14,732 bases of DNA from CAYVMN01 sp043808585 (GCA_043808585.1 JAZDES010000016.1:1-14732), one strand, 5' to 3'. Counted from the stretch's first letter, positions 7,488 through 14,631 are shown. Notes: a model not told the origin generated them from the letters alone. Numbers and translations: made by a program.

Positions 7488-7889
7488 TTATCCGTCAAAG
7501 AGCTCCTTCTTGATCCTGTCCTTAACGATGATTGAGGCATCTTGGTCCCCCAGGACCCCTACCCTGATCTTTACCTGGGTCTCATTTGCCGATACGTATT
7601 TGAAGGAGACCTGGAGCGGCTTTTTATCACTGAATGTGCCCCATATCTTACCTTCCGTGATGCCGTGGTCGGCACTCTTGACTTCGAGCCCTTCCATCCC
7701 CTTCAGTGCCCTCAGGGAGGCATCCCACGTATCTTTGAAGGGCGCCTTAAAATCGACAATCAAGGCCCCTTCATAATATTTGAAGCCGGCCACACCAGCG
7801 GCCGCACCTGTACCGACCAGGACTGCAGCCCCACAGCCTACCATCAGGAAACATAAGATCCCCAACATCAGGCACCTTATTTTGCTCAT
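7488..7889 (-). CDS. DUF3568-like lipoprotein
   Basis: This 133-residue protein has a lipoprotein signal peptide: MSKIR, a hydrophobic core at residues 6-17, and a lipobox LMVGC with Cys19 as the lipidation site. A small Gly/Ala-rich stretch (GAAVLVGTGAAAGVAG) follows. The mature domain of about 95 residues (YYEGALIVDFKAPFKDTWDASLRAL) matches my recollection of DUF3568, a small periplasmic domain common in Desulfobacterota and of unknown function. ATG 7889 is selected because GGAGG lies 7 bases upstream; an upstream in-frame start at 7925 would spoil the signal peptide. It would be processed by Lgt and LspA, which are encoded a few kilobases to the right. Its own promoter is at 7924-7951. Confidence 0.85.
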   Translation of the reverse strand: MSKIRCLMLGILCFLMVGCGAAVLVGTGAAAGVAGFKYYEGALIVDFKAPFKDTWDASLRALKGMEGLEVKSADHGITEGKIWGTFSDKKPLQVSFKYVSANETQVKIRVGVLGDQDASIIVKDRIKKELFDG

Positions 7890-7923
7890 CCCTTCTCCTC
7901 CAAGGTCAACTTGGTCTTGAACC

Positions 7924-7951
7924 ATTTAACCGCGGTCGACCAAATAGTCAA
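7924..7951 (-). promoter_or_regulatory. sigma-70-type promoter for the lipoprotein gene
   Basis: On the minus strand TTGACT (7946-7951) and TTAAAT (7924-7929) are separated by 16 bases. Transcription would begin near 7917, about 28 bases before ATG 7889. The spacer contains the palindrome GGTCGACC. It lies back to back with the ileS promoter, 50 bases away. Confidence 0.5.
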
Positions 7952-8000
7952 GGAAAATGGGCTTAACTCGCGTTCATTCTCTGAAACTCTGAATATACGT

Positions 8001-8029
8001 TTGACTTGGCAATGTCCATTTGATAGCTT
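8001..8029 (+). promoter_or_regulatory. extended -10 promoter for ileS-lspA-lgt
   Basis: TTGACT (8001-8006) is followed after 17 bases by TAGCTT (8024-8029), preceded by TGA to give an extended -10 TGn. The predicted start near 8036 leaves a leader of about 27 bases before ATG 8063. That is too short for a T-box, and none is visible. Confidence 0.5.
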
Positions 8030-8062
8030 AACGCCTTACTAATGGATTTGGAGGAGCGCTTT

Positions 8063-10861
8063 ATGGACTATAAGCAAACACTCAATCTTCCCAAGACACA
8101 GTTTCCCATGAAGGCCAATCTTGTAAAGAAGGAACCGGAGATCCTCGCGCGGTGGGAGAAGATAGGCCTCTATGAAATAATTCGTCAGACCTCCCAGGGC
8201 CGGAAGCCCTATATGCTTCATGACGGCCCCCCATATGCCAACGGCCACATACATATGGGAACGGCCTTTAATAAGATCCTGAAAGACATCATTATCAAAT
8301 CAAGGCAAATGGCCGGCTTCGACGCGCCTTACGTACCCGGCTGGGACTGTCACGGGCTCCCAATAGAGCACAGGGTGGATCAGGAACTTGGCCCCAAAAA
8401 ACTAGAGATGTCCTTGGTCGAGATAAGGAAATATTGTCGGGAATACGCTGAGAAATACATAGATATCCAGCGCAACGAATTCAAACGCCTCGGGGTCCTT
8501 GGAGAATGGAAAAGGCCTTACCTGACCATGAATTTTTCCTACGAAACCACCATTGTAAGGGAGTTCAGCAAGTTTGCACTGAACGGGAGCCTTCTGAGGA
8601 GCAAGAAACCCATCTATTGGTGCATATCATGCAAGACAGCCCTTGCCGAGGCAGAGGTGGAATATGGGGAACACACGTCCCCCTCAATCTTTGTAAAGTT
8701 CCCCATGGTATCCGATTTAGGCTCAACTTATGAGTCCTTGAAAGGCAAAGAGGTCTTCATCATAATCTGGACTACTACGCCGTGGACCCTGCCTGCCAAC
8801 CTGGCCATTGCCCTCCATCCTGACCTGGAATATGTGGCCGTAAAGACCCAGGGCAACCAGGTCATGATTTTGGCCAAAGGGCTTTTGGACATTTGCATGG
8901 ATACCTTTGGTATCAGATCCTACGAGATCCTTGAAGAGTTAAAGGCCGGCGACCTTGAAAACCTGAAGGCCAGACATCCCCTTTATGACAGGCCCTCGGT
9001 GATTGTTTTGGCCCCCTATGTTACCCTGGAAGCAGGGACGGGATGTGTCCACACGGCCCCGGGCCACGGCCGGGAAGACTATGAAACCGGTGTTGAATAC
9101 GGCATTGATACCTATTCTCCGGTAGACGACTCAGGTCGGTTTACCAGTGATGTTGAATATTTTGCCGGCCTTGAGGTATTTGCGGCTAACCGGGCGGTTA
9201 ATGACAAGCTCAACGAGGTGGGCGCGCTTCTAAAAGAAGAGGAAATCACCCATGAATACCCGCACTGCTGGCGTTGCAAGAACCCTGTTATCTTCCGTTC
9301 CACTGAACAGTGGTTCATATCAATGGAAAAGAACAACCTGCGGCAGAATGCACTCGAAGCCATTAAGAAGGTCTCCTGGATACCATCTTGGGGCCAGGAG
9401 CGTATCTACAATATGATTGCCAATCGACCGGACTGGTGCATCTCCCGCCAGAGGGCATGGGGAGTACCCATCACCGTGTTATTTTGTAAGGAATGCGGCC
9501 AATTGATTATCTCACAGGAGATCGTGGATCATATCATCCGCATGGTTGAAGAATCCGGTACCGATATATGGTTCACCGAACCGGAAAAAAATCTCCTTCC
9601 TCCAGGCACAACATGCCCCAATTGCGGCTCAGAGCAATTCAGAAAGGAGACAGACATCCTGGACGTCTGGTTCGATTCGGGTGTCAGTTACGCAGCCGTA
9701 ATGGAGAAAAGGGAATACCTTGATAGCCCATCGGATCTTTACCTTGAAGGCAGTGACCAGCACAGGGGATGGTTCCATAGTTCCCTTTTATGTTCCGTGG
9801 GGACCCGCAATGAGGCCCCGTACAGAAATGTCCTGACCCATGGTTTCGTGGTAGATGGTGCAGGCAAGGCAATGCACAAATCAGCAGGGAATGTTATCTC
9901 TCCAGAGGAGCTCATCCAAAACTACGGGGCAGAGATCCTCAGGTTGTGGGTGGCAGGAGAAGACTATCGCAACAATATCCGACTTTCAAACGAGATACTC
10001 CAGCGGCTAACGGAGGCCTATAGGCGAATCCGTAATACCTGCCGTTACCTGCTGGGAAATCTGGATGACTTTGATCCCCAGGTCGATGAGGTCCCCTACG
10101 GGCAGATGAATGAACTGGACCGCTGGGCATTGAACCGTCTCCAGGAATTGAATGAAAGGGTCTTGAACGCATATGATAATTTCAATTTCCACCTGGTGTA
10201 TCACAATCTGCACAACTTTTGCGTCCTGGATCTCTCATCCTTTTATCTGGATATCATAAAGGATCGGCTCTACACCTCGCCCCAAAAATCGCTTGCAAGG
10301 CGATCTGCCCAAACAGCCTTGAACGAAATCCTGGAGATCTTGGTTAGACTGATGGCGCCAATTCTCTCCTTCACCTCCGAGGAAATATGGCAGTATATGA
10401 AGGGGAAGGAACGGATCCCAAGCGTGCACGCTGATCTATTTATTCCAGTCAATGAAACGTACAAGGATTCTGAACTGGCCAGGCGTTGGGAATGGATCAG
10501 AGATATCCGAGGAGAGGTCACAAAGGCGCTGGAACTTGCAAGGAAGGAAAAGACCATTGGACACGCATTGGATGCATCAGTCATCCTGGGTTTATCGCCT
10601 GAATTGATGGAAAGGTTGTCAGCCTATAGGGATCAGCTGAGGACCATATTTATTGTCTCCTCAGTTGACCTGGTAGAGATAAACCAGATGGAGGACGGCC
10701 TTGAGAGCGACACAGTCTCCGGCCTCAAAGTGAAGGTATCCCCTTCAACGGACTCCAAGTGCGAGAGATGCTGGGTCCATGATGCCACGGTCGGACGAGA
10801 TACCAACCATCCAACCATATGTGAGCGATGTCTGAAGATCCTGAACGAAATTATCACCTGA
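8063..10861 (+). CDS. ileS: isoleucyl-tRNA synthetase
   Basis: This 932-residue class I synthetase charges tRNA-Ile with isoleucine. The sequence shows the HIGH motif as GHIHMG (61-66), the CP1 editing domain with TTTPWTLPANLA and GTGCVHTAPGHGREDY, and the tRNA-anticodon helical domain. The KMSKS loop is written AMHKSAGN (about 603-610): the second lysine and serine are kept, but the first lysine and first serine are replaced. The C-terminal zinc knuckle has CERCW and CERCL near residues 900-925, and an extra CKEC/CPNC pair sits in the middle. ATG 8063 has GGAGG 8 bases upstream and a family-typical start MDYKQTLNLPKT; the earlier in-frame ATG 8042 lies almost at the predicted transcription start. 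The TGA overlaps a candidate lspA start (TGATG). Confidence 0.98.
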   Translation: MDYKQTLNLPKTQFPMKANLVKKEPEILARWEKIGLYEIIRQTSQGRKPYMLHDGPPYANGHIHMGTAFNKILKDIIIKSRQMAGFDAPYVPGWDCHGLPIEHRVDQELGPKKLEMSLVEIRKYCREYAEKYIDIQRNEFKRLGVLGEWKRPYLTMNFSYETTIVREFSKFALNGSLLRSKKPIYWCISCKTALAEAEVEYGEHTSPSIFVKFPMVSDLGSTYESLKGKEVFIIIWTTTPWTLPANLAIALHPDLEYVAVKTQGNQVMILAKGLLDICMDTFGIRSYEILEELKAGDLENLKARHPLYDRPSVIVLAPYVTLEAGTGCVHTAPGHGREDYETGVEYGIDTYSPVDDSGRFTSDVEYFAGLEVFAANRAVNDKLNEVGALLKEEEITHEYPHCWRCKNPVIFRSTEQWFISMEKNNLRQNALEAIKKVSWIPSWGQERIYNMIANRPDWCISRQRAWGVPITVLFCKECGQLIISQEIVDHIIRMVEESGTDIWFTEPEKNLLPPGTTCPNCGSEQFRKETDILDVWFDSGVSYAAVMEKREYLDSPSDLYLEGSDQHRGWFHSSLLCSVGTRNEAPYRNVLTHGFVVDGAGKAMHKSAGNVISPEELIQNYGAEILRLWVAGEDYRNNIRLSNEILQRLTEAYRRIRNTCRYLLGNLDDFDPQVDEVPYGQMNELDRWALNRLQELNERVLNAYDNFNFHLVYHNLHNFCVLDLSSFYLDIIKDRLYTSPQKSLARRSAQTALNEILEILVRLMAPILSFTSEEIWQYMKGKERIPSVHADLFIPVNETYKDSELARRWEWIRDIRGEVTKALELARKEKTIGHALDASVILGLSPELMERLSAYRDQLRTIFIVSSVDLVEINQMEDGLESDTVSGLKVKVSPSTDSKCERCWVHDATVGRDTNHPTICERCLKILNEIIT

Positions 10862-11325
10862 TGGTCTGGCCCGCCCTGGCTGTTCTCCTGCTGGATCAGC
10901 TGTCAAAACTGGCCATCATCCATGCCCTGCAGGTGTATGAATCTGTAACGGTCATAAAGGGTTTCTTTAATCTCGTGCATATACGAAACCGTGGCATGGC
11001 CTTTGGCATCATGAACCGACCTGACGTAGATTTGCCCTTCTATATCCTGTTGGCAGCCACCATTGGGGCTGTTGTTCTGTTGCTCGTCTGGTTTTTCACT
11101 CTGAAGCAGACTGCCGGCCGGACCATCCTGGGCCTTTCCCTTATCCTGGGAGGGGCCATAGGGAACCTCATCGACCGTATCAGGTTTCGGGAAGTAATAG
11201 ATTTTCTTGACTTCTACGTGGGGCCGTATCACTGGCCTGCTTTCAATGTAGCCGACTCAGCCATCACAGTAGGAACGTTCCTGGTGGCCATAAGTCTTAT
11301 CTTTCAACGCGCGCCCCATAGTTGA
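10828..11325 (+). CDS. lspA: lipoprotein signal peptidase (signal peptidase II)
   Basis: This aspartyl protease of the inner membrane removes the signal peptide of diacylglyceryl-modified prolipoproteins. Four hydrophobic helices are evident. Conserved elements are DQLSK (23-27), NRGMAFG (54-60), GGAIGNLIDR (108-117), and the catalytic dyad Asp125 (EVIDF) with Asp143 (FNVADS). Length is 165 residues from ATG 10828 or 154 from ATG 10861. Neither start has a clear ribosome site. The second one overlaps the ileS stop as TGATG and could be used by coupled translation, while the first leaves a helix 1 of more usual length. It is co-transcribed with ileS, as in many bacteria, and followed by lgt after 62 bases. 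Confidence 0.95.
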   Translation: MSEDPERNYHLMVWPALAVLLLDQLSKLAIIHALQVYESVTVIKGFFNLVHIRNRGMAFGIMNRPDVDLPFYILLAATIGAVVLLLVWFFTLKQTAGRTILGLSLILGGAIGNLIDRIRFREVIDFLDFYVGPYHWPAFNVADSAITVGTFLVAISLIFQRAPHS

Positions 11326-11387
11326 GAAGTCAGAAGCAAGGCGAGCTCGTTCACCAAAAACTATGACATGCGGAGCCATACCCTTTC

Positions 11388-12185
11388 ATGTTTCCTGACC
11401 TCTTTTCAATAGGCCCTCTAACCCTCCATACTTACGGGCTCTTCGTTGCCCTCGGTTTCGTTGTGGCCTTGCTGGTAGGTGTGAAGATCGGCAAGACAGC
11501 TGAAGACATCCCTCCACAGAGGGTCATGGATATGGGCTTCATTGTTATTCTTGCAGGCCTTATTGGCTCGAGGGCGATGTACGTCCTCATGAATATTGCC
11601 TATTACAGGAGCCACCCCCTGGATATGCTCAAGATATGGGAGGGAGGCCTGGTATTTTCAGGGGGAATTATTGCCCTCCTCTTAACCATACCCTGGTATG
11701 TGAGACGTCACCACCTTTCTTTCTTGAAGATGTGTGATCTTTGGGCCCCTGCTGCTGCCGTAGGCCAGGCCATTGGCAGAATTGGCTGCCTTATGGCAGG
11801 GTGTTGCTACGGAAAGCCGACCGATTCAAAGTGGGGGATAGTCTTCACCGACCCTTCCTCCCTGGCTCCCCGTAACCTGGCCTTACACCCCACACAGATA
11901 TACTCTTCCATAAGCGGGTTCATCATCTTTTTTATACTCTTATTGATATATTCCAAGAAGAAATTTGAAGGCCAGGTCTTTCTCTGGTTCCTGATCCTCC
12001 ACAGCACCGCCCGATTGGCCATTGAGCGTTTCCGGGGTGATGAGAGGGGCATGCTGTTTGGAGGCACCATGTCAGTTACACAGCTGGTGGCGACTGTGGT
12101 CCTCTTTGGTGCTGTAATCACTCTGCTTGTCTTGAAATCAAGAAGAGACGGTCAGACTAAGGGCAAGACGAGGTCTCGATCATAG
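11388..12185 (+). CDS. lgt: phosphatidylglycerol-prolipoprotein diacylglyceryl transferase
   Basis: This 265-residue inner-membrane enzyme transfers diacylglycerol from phosphatidylglycerol to the lipobox cysteine, the step before LspA. Seven hydrophobic segments are visible. Motifs are HTYGL (14-18), GLIGSRAMYVL (57-67), WEGGLVFSGG (84-93), the signature GRIGCLMAGCCYGKP (130-144) with Arg131, HPTQIYSS (167-174) and ERFRGDERG (213-221). In E. coli Lgt the GGMSFHGG segment has an essential His103; here the same place is Ser91, as in the divergent branch of Lgt proteins with the GCxxAGCCYG signature. ATG 11388 gives the typical start MFPDLFSIGPLTLHTYGL, with only a weak GGAG 12 bases upstream. 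It ends the ileS-lspA-lgt cluster and faces a convergent small gene 49 bases on. No strong terminator is seen in that gap. Confidence 0.95.
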   Translation: MFPDLFSIGPLTLHTYGLFVALGFVVALLVGVKIGKTAEDIPPQRVMDMGFIVILAGLIGSRAMYVLMNIAYYRSHPLDMLKIWEGGLVFSGGIIALLLTIPWYVRRHHLSFLKMCDLWAPAAAVGQAIGRIGCLMAGCCYGKPTDSKWGIVFTDPSSLAPRNLALHPTQIYSSISGFIIFFILLLIYSKKKFEGQVFLWFLILHSTARLAIERFRGDERGMLFGGTMSVTQLVATVVLFGAVITLLVLKSRRDGQTKGKTRSRS

Positions 12186-12234
12186 GATCAACTTGTACGA
12201 TTAGATTCAATGAGGGGTTCATTCCTCGAAGTTA

Positions 12235-12507
12235 TCAATCCCGATGGGTAAGAAACCCAAACAGGGCGAAGAAAAAGACAAGAAACCCGAAGCCAAAGTA
12301 TATCCACGGAAAATATTCTGCCCTTTGGACCCCATAGTCCAGTAGATATTCCCTATCAAATATGTAGGCCCAGTAAAGGATGAAAACATAGTTCAGCAGA
12401 AGCCCAATTTTCGCCTTACCGAAGAGGAGAAATATCGTACTCAACAAAAGGAGCAACCCTATCTGGTATACAGGCGCACAAAACTTCATCGAAAACAAGA
12501 ATTCCAT
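12235..12507 (-). CDS. small membrane protein of unknown function under a sigma-54-type promoter
   Basis: This 90-residue, strongly hydrophobic protein has a short N-terminus (MEFLFSMKFCAPVYQ), then helix 1 (about 16-29), helix 2 (about 34-50), a polar loop with YLLDYGVQRAEYF, and helix 3 (about 66-85) ending in THRD. Aromatic residues cluster at the helix ends (WAYIFDREY, FPWIYFGFGF). I do not recognise a named family. ATG 12507 is chosen because GGAGG lies 8 bases upstream; a TTG at 12522 overlaps that site. A sigma-54-type promoter lies about 125 bases upstream, so the gene may be switched by an enhancer-binding regulator. It converges on lgt. Confidence 0.75.
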   Translation of the reverse strand: MEFLFSMKFCAPVYQIGLLLLLSTIFLLFGKAKIGLLLNYVFILYWAYIFDREYLLDYGVQRAEYFPWIYFGFGFLVFFFALFGFLTHRD

Positions 12508-12630
12508 TGGCGACCCCTCCAAAAAACCGTTCTTTCATTTCGGCCACTTTCTTTGATAGTGGTGCCATGTTGCCAGAGGGCATCTCGAAAAACCCGATTC
12601 ATACAAACACAACTCACCCTATCAAAATTT

Positions 12631-12646
12631 AGCAAATAGTGTGCCA
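12631..12646 (-). promoter_or_regulatory. sigma-54 (RpoN) -24/-12 promoter
   Basis: On the minus strand TGGCAC (12641-12646), five bases, then TTGCT (12631-12635) match the -24/-12 consensus TGGCAC-N5-TTGCW with the GG and GC at exact spacing. Transcription would start near 12621, leaving a leader of about 114 bases before ATG 12507. No binding site for an activator is recognised. The inverted-repeat element at 12713 begins only 67 bases upstream, where such sites usually lie. Confidence 0.6.
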
Positions 12647-12704
12647 TTTAGAGTCTGCACTGCCCAAATCAACCGGTCACACATCTTCCTGGTCTGAAAA
12701 ATTA

Positions 12705-12712
12705 CAAAAACC
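12705..12712. repeat. 8-bp target-site duplication, left copy of element 1
   Basis: CAAAAACC here is repeated exactly at 13004-13011, on the other side of the element, as expected for a staggered-cut insertion. Confidence 0.8.
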
Positions 12713-13003
12713 GTAACACTTTAGCGTTTTGAAAGAAAGGCAGAGGACCGCGAGGGTCTTTTTTCAAAGGACGTAAAGGACGGCATCATTTCAAAGAACG
12801 GCAGTGAGGTCTTGAACCTCGTTACGGAACAGCCCAAGAGGATCTCCCTATGAAGAGTCCTCTCCCCTGCCTGGCAGAAACTGTATTGAAAGGTAAGGGG
12901 GCGTGCCACAGGCTGTGAAGAATTTGGGTTACGTCCTTTGGAAAAAAGACCCTCACGGTCTGTCATCTTACTCCTCAGTGTTTTCAAAGCGGTAAGGTAT
13001 TAC
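12713..13003. mobile_element. MITE-like element, copy 1 (291 bp, IS66-type ends)
   Basis: This non-coding element is bounded by imperfect terminal inverted repeats starting GTAACACTTTAGCG on the left and GTAATACCTTACCG on the right (reverse complement), about 18 of 22 outer positions matching. A second, inner inverted repeat (GAGGGTCTTTTTT then CAAAGGACGTAA, with one base fewer on the left) follows, so each arm extends about 65-75 bp. An exact 8-bp duplication flanks it. GTAA ends and 8-bp duplications are features of the IS66 family, so a parent transposase of that type is inferred; none is in the window. It is about 96% identical by eye to the copy at 14337-14631, in the same orientation. 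Open frames of 60-100 codons inside it are not preserved between copies and are not called as genes. Confidence 0.85.
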
Positions 13004-13011
13004 CAAAAACC
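13004..13011. repeat. 8-bp target-site duplication, right copy of element 1
   Basis: Exact repeat of CAAAAACC at 12705-12712. Confidence 0.8.
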
Positions 13012-13031
13012 GTAATTTGCGGCAGGGATCT

Positions 13032-13053
13032 TGCCATTTCTTGGCAGGTTTTT
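13032..13053 (+). terminator. weak terminator-like hairpin, plus strand
   Basis: TGCCA-tttct-TGGCA followed by GG and five T's lies between element 1 and the RNA methyltransferase gene. The stem is only 5 bp and the T-run faces the plus strand, whereas the neighbouring gene is on the minus strand, so its role is doubtful. Confidence 0.2.
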
Positions 13054-13070
13054 CTCAAGGCCTTTAGTGG

Positions 13071-13832
13071 TCATTTCCCCAATCTGCTTCTCCACACATA
13101 CAGGGCTATTCCTGTCGCCATGGCGGCGTTAAGGGATTCCACCCCAGGCTCCATGGGAATCGATATCTGATCCGACCCTTTCAGATTATCTGCTAACCCC
13201 TCCCCTTCAAGACCGGGAACCAGACAGAATGAGGGAGGAAATTTATAATTTGAAATCTCCTTTCCCTCCGGGGAGAGGGTGATTATGGGGACCCTGTATC
13301 TGTTCACCCCCGCAAGTGAAGGACCCCTAAACAAGGGGACCCTTAAGAGGTTACTGCCTGCAACGCGAAACGACTTCGGGTGGTATGGGTGCGCCGCTTC
13401 CTTTAAGAGCACCACCCTGGACACCCCGAAGGCGGCAGCTGCCCTTATTACCGCCCCTACGTTTGCCGGATCTTGGAAAGGAACACACAATGTGCACCCT
13501 GAAGGCCAGGGGTCATCAACCGGCTCGGTAAGGGGTTCAACACTGACCATTAATACCGCCTGACGGGTACCGAAGACGTCGATCTGTCCAAAAAGCTCTG
13601 GGCTGAGATGATAGCAGGGGATGTCTTGTTGTACTACACCATGAGGAAGGTCTTTATGGTCTGAAAGGATGATTCCTTCGCATCGCTCAGGGAACTCCTT
13701 CAAGACCTCCATTACCTGTCTTTTGCCCGACAAGAGGCTCAGGCCATATTTCTTGATGCCCCTTGCCTTTGCCAGCCTCAGGATGGTCTTGAAGGTGGGA
13801 TTTTTTTCACTGGCTATCTCTAGTACCCTCAT
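13071..13832 (-). CDS. SpoU/TrmH-family RNA 2'-O-methyltransferase
   Basis: This 253-residue SPOUT methyltransferase transfers a methyl group from S-adenosylmethionine to a ribose 2'-OH in tRNA or rRNA. The N-terminal part (1-100; SEKNPTFKTILRLAKARGIKKYGLSLLSGKRQVMEVL) is the substrate-binding SpoU_sub_bind-like domain. The catalytic knot has motif 1 FQDPANVGAVIRAAAAFG (Asn124, Arg130), motif 2 VPGLEGEGL (205-213) and motif 3 IPMEPGVESLNAAMATGIALY (225-245). The target nucleoside cannot be inferred, so no trmH/rlmB symbol is given. ATG 13832 is the only sensible start because an in-frame TGA lies two codons upstream. The GAGGG next to it is too close to act as a normal ribosome site, so initiation probably depends on coupling to the gene ending 26 bases upstream. 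Confidence 0.92.
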   Translation of the reverse strand: MRVLEIASEKNPTFKTILRLAKARGIKKYGLSLLSGKRQVMEVLKEFPERCEGIILSDHKDLPHGVVQQDIPCYHLSPELFGQIDVFGTRQAVLMVSVEPLTEPVDDPWPSGCTLCVPFQDPANVGAVIRAAAAFGVSRVVLLKEAAHPYHPKSFRVAGSNLLRVPLFRGPSLAGVNRYRVPIITLSPEGKEISNYKFPPSFCLVPGLEGEGLADNLKGSDQISIPMEPGVESLNAAMATGIALYVWRSRLGK

Positions 13833-13858
13833 CCCTCATTTCAGCTGTAGGTGCCGAG

Positions 13859-14272
13859 TTAACGGGAAATGCCTTTGAGCCATTCCGCCATCTCCTCTTC
13901 AGGCAGGTGCTTGACGTTATAGAAAAACAAGAAGATTTCACGAAATCTCCTAACCAGGCTCGGGTCTCTTAGGGCCTCGGCCATTGGCAGTCTGTCTTTT
14001 GGGTCGTAGAAATCCTTGAGCCTCAGGAATAGATCACAGGCAAAGGCAGGCCGGTCATGTTGAAGACGCTCCTTACGAGACAGAATATCCAGCAAGGCCA
14101 GGAGAGGTTTTAGATATGGACCAAGTATGTTATAGTTATAGTAATAGACCTCCCTTTCCGATTTGTATTCCCGGGGAGCAAACCTTTCAATTTTCTGAAT
14201 CACCTCGTAGGTGGGGGCCTGTTTATCGATCCTCGCCTGCCGCCTCCTACCAAAAAAGATATCCATTATCAC
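13859..14272 (-). CDS. hypothetical protein upstream of the RNA methyltransferase
   Basis: This 137-residue soluble protein begins at GTG 14272, set by GGAGGAGGAG ending 7 bases upstream; ATG 14266 is two codons further in. It has a basic N-terminus (GRRRQARIDKQ), a tyrosine-rich segment (VYYYNYNILGPYLKPLLALLDIL, about 42-64, read in two parts: VYYYNYNILGPYL and KPLLALLDIL), then charged helical sequence ending PEEEMAEWLKGISR. No signal peptide, membrane helix or known catalytic motif is visible, and I do not recognise the family. It shares a short 26-base junction with the methyltransferase gene, so both are probably one transcript. Element 2 begins 65 bases upstream of its start, within the region where its promoter should be. 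Confidence 0.7.
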   Translation of the reverse strand: MIMDIFFGRRRQARIDKQAPTYEVIQKIERFAPREYKSEREVYYYNYNILGPYLKPLLALLDILSRKERLQHDRPAFACDLFLRLKDFYDPKDRLPMAEALRDPSLVRRFREIFLFFYNVKHLPEEEMAEWLKGISR

Positions 14273-14328
14273 GGGTCTTCTCCTCCTCCCGGTACACCCC
14301 TTATTTCCATCCCTTTACCCCGATGTTG

Positions 14329-14336
14329 AAATAAAT
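14329..14336. repeat. 8-bp target-site duplication, left copy of element 2
   Basis: AAATAAAT here is repeated exactly at 14632-14639 beyond the other end of the element. Confidence 0.8.
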
Positions 14337-14631
14337 GTAATACTTTAGCGTTTTGAAAGAAAGGCAGGGGACCGCGAGGGTCTTTTTTCCAAAGGACGTA
14401 AAGGACGGCATCATTTCATAGAACGGCAGTGAGGTCTTGAACCCCGTTACGGAACAGCCCCATAAGAGGATGTCCCTATGGAGAGCCCTCTCCCCTGCCT
14501 GGCAGAAACTGTATTTAAAGGTAAGGGGGCGTGCCACAGGCTGTGAAGAATTTGGATTACGTCCTTTGGAAAAAAGACCCTCACGGTCTGTCATCTTACT
14601 CCTCAGTGTTTTCAAAGCGCTAAAGTATTAC
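14337..14631. mobile_element. MITE-like element, copy 2 (295 bp, IS66-type ends)
   Basis: This copy has perfect 14-bp termini, GTAATACTTTAGCG and its exact reverse complement, and 21 of 22 outer positions match. Inner inverted repeats GAGGGTCTTTTTTCC then AAAGGACGTAA are identical on both arms. Relative to copy 1 it differs by about 11 substitutions, one extra C in the inner repeat and one 3-base insertion. The better-matched ends suggest it is the more intact copy. An exact, different 8-bp duplication flanks it. It lies in the upstream region of the 13859-14272 gene and could affect its transcription. No transposase is encoded. Its IS66 kinship is inferred only from GTAA ends and duplication length. 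Confidence 0.87.

Noticed and set aside
7473..7491. ATAAGA-N7-TCTTAT inverted repeat between two convergent genes
   Set aside because: Only 6 A/T-rich pairs and no T-run; too weak to call a bidirectional terminator.
8042..8062. Earlier ATG for ileS at 8042
   Set aside because: It lies about 6 bases from the predicted transcription start and overlaps the GGAGG that properly positions ATG 8063.
12199..12240. GAGG-N8-CCTC repeat between lgt and the convergent small gene
   Set aside because: A 4-bp stem with no T-run; not a credible terminator.
12416..12583. 55-codon minus-strand frame in the leader of the small membrane protein gene (MPSGNMAPLSKK...)
   Set aside because: No convincing ribosome site, and it overlaps the ribosome site and start of the 12507 gene in another frame. 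It could be a leader peptide but cannot be supported.
12721..12987. 88-codon minus-strand open frame in element 1, with a similar 104-codon frame in element 2 (14301-14615)
   Set aside because: The frame is broken between copies by one extra base, the C-termini differ, and many of the few base changes alter amino acids. It overlaps the inverted repeats, so it is a by-product of the repeat.
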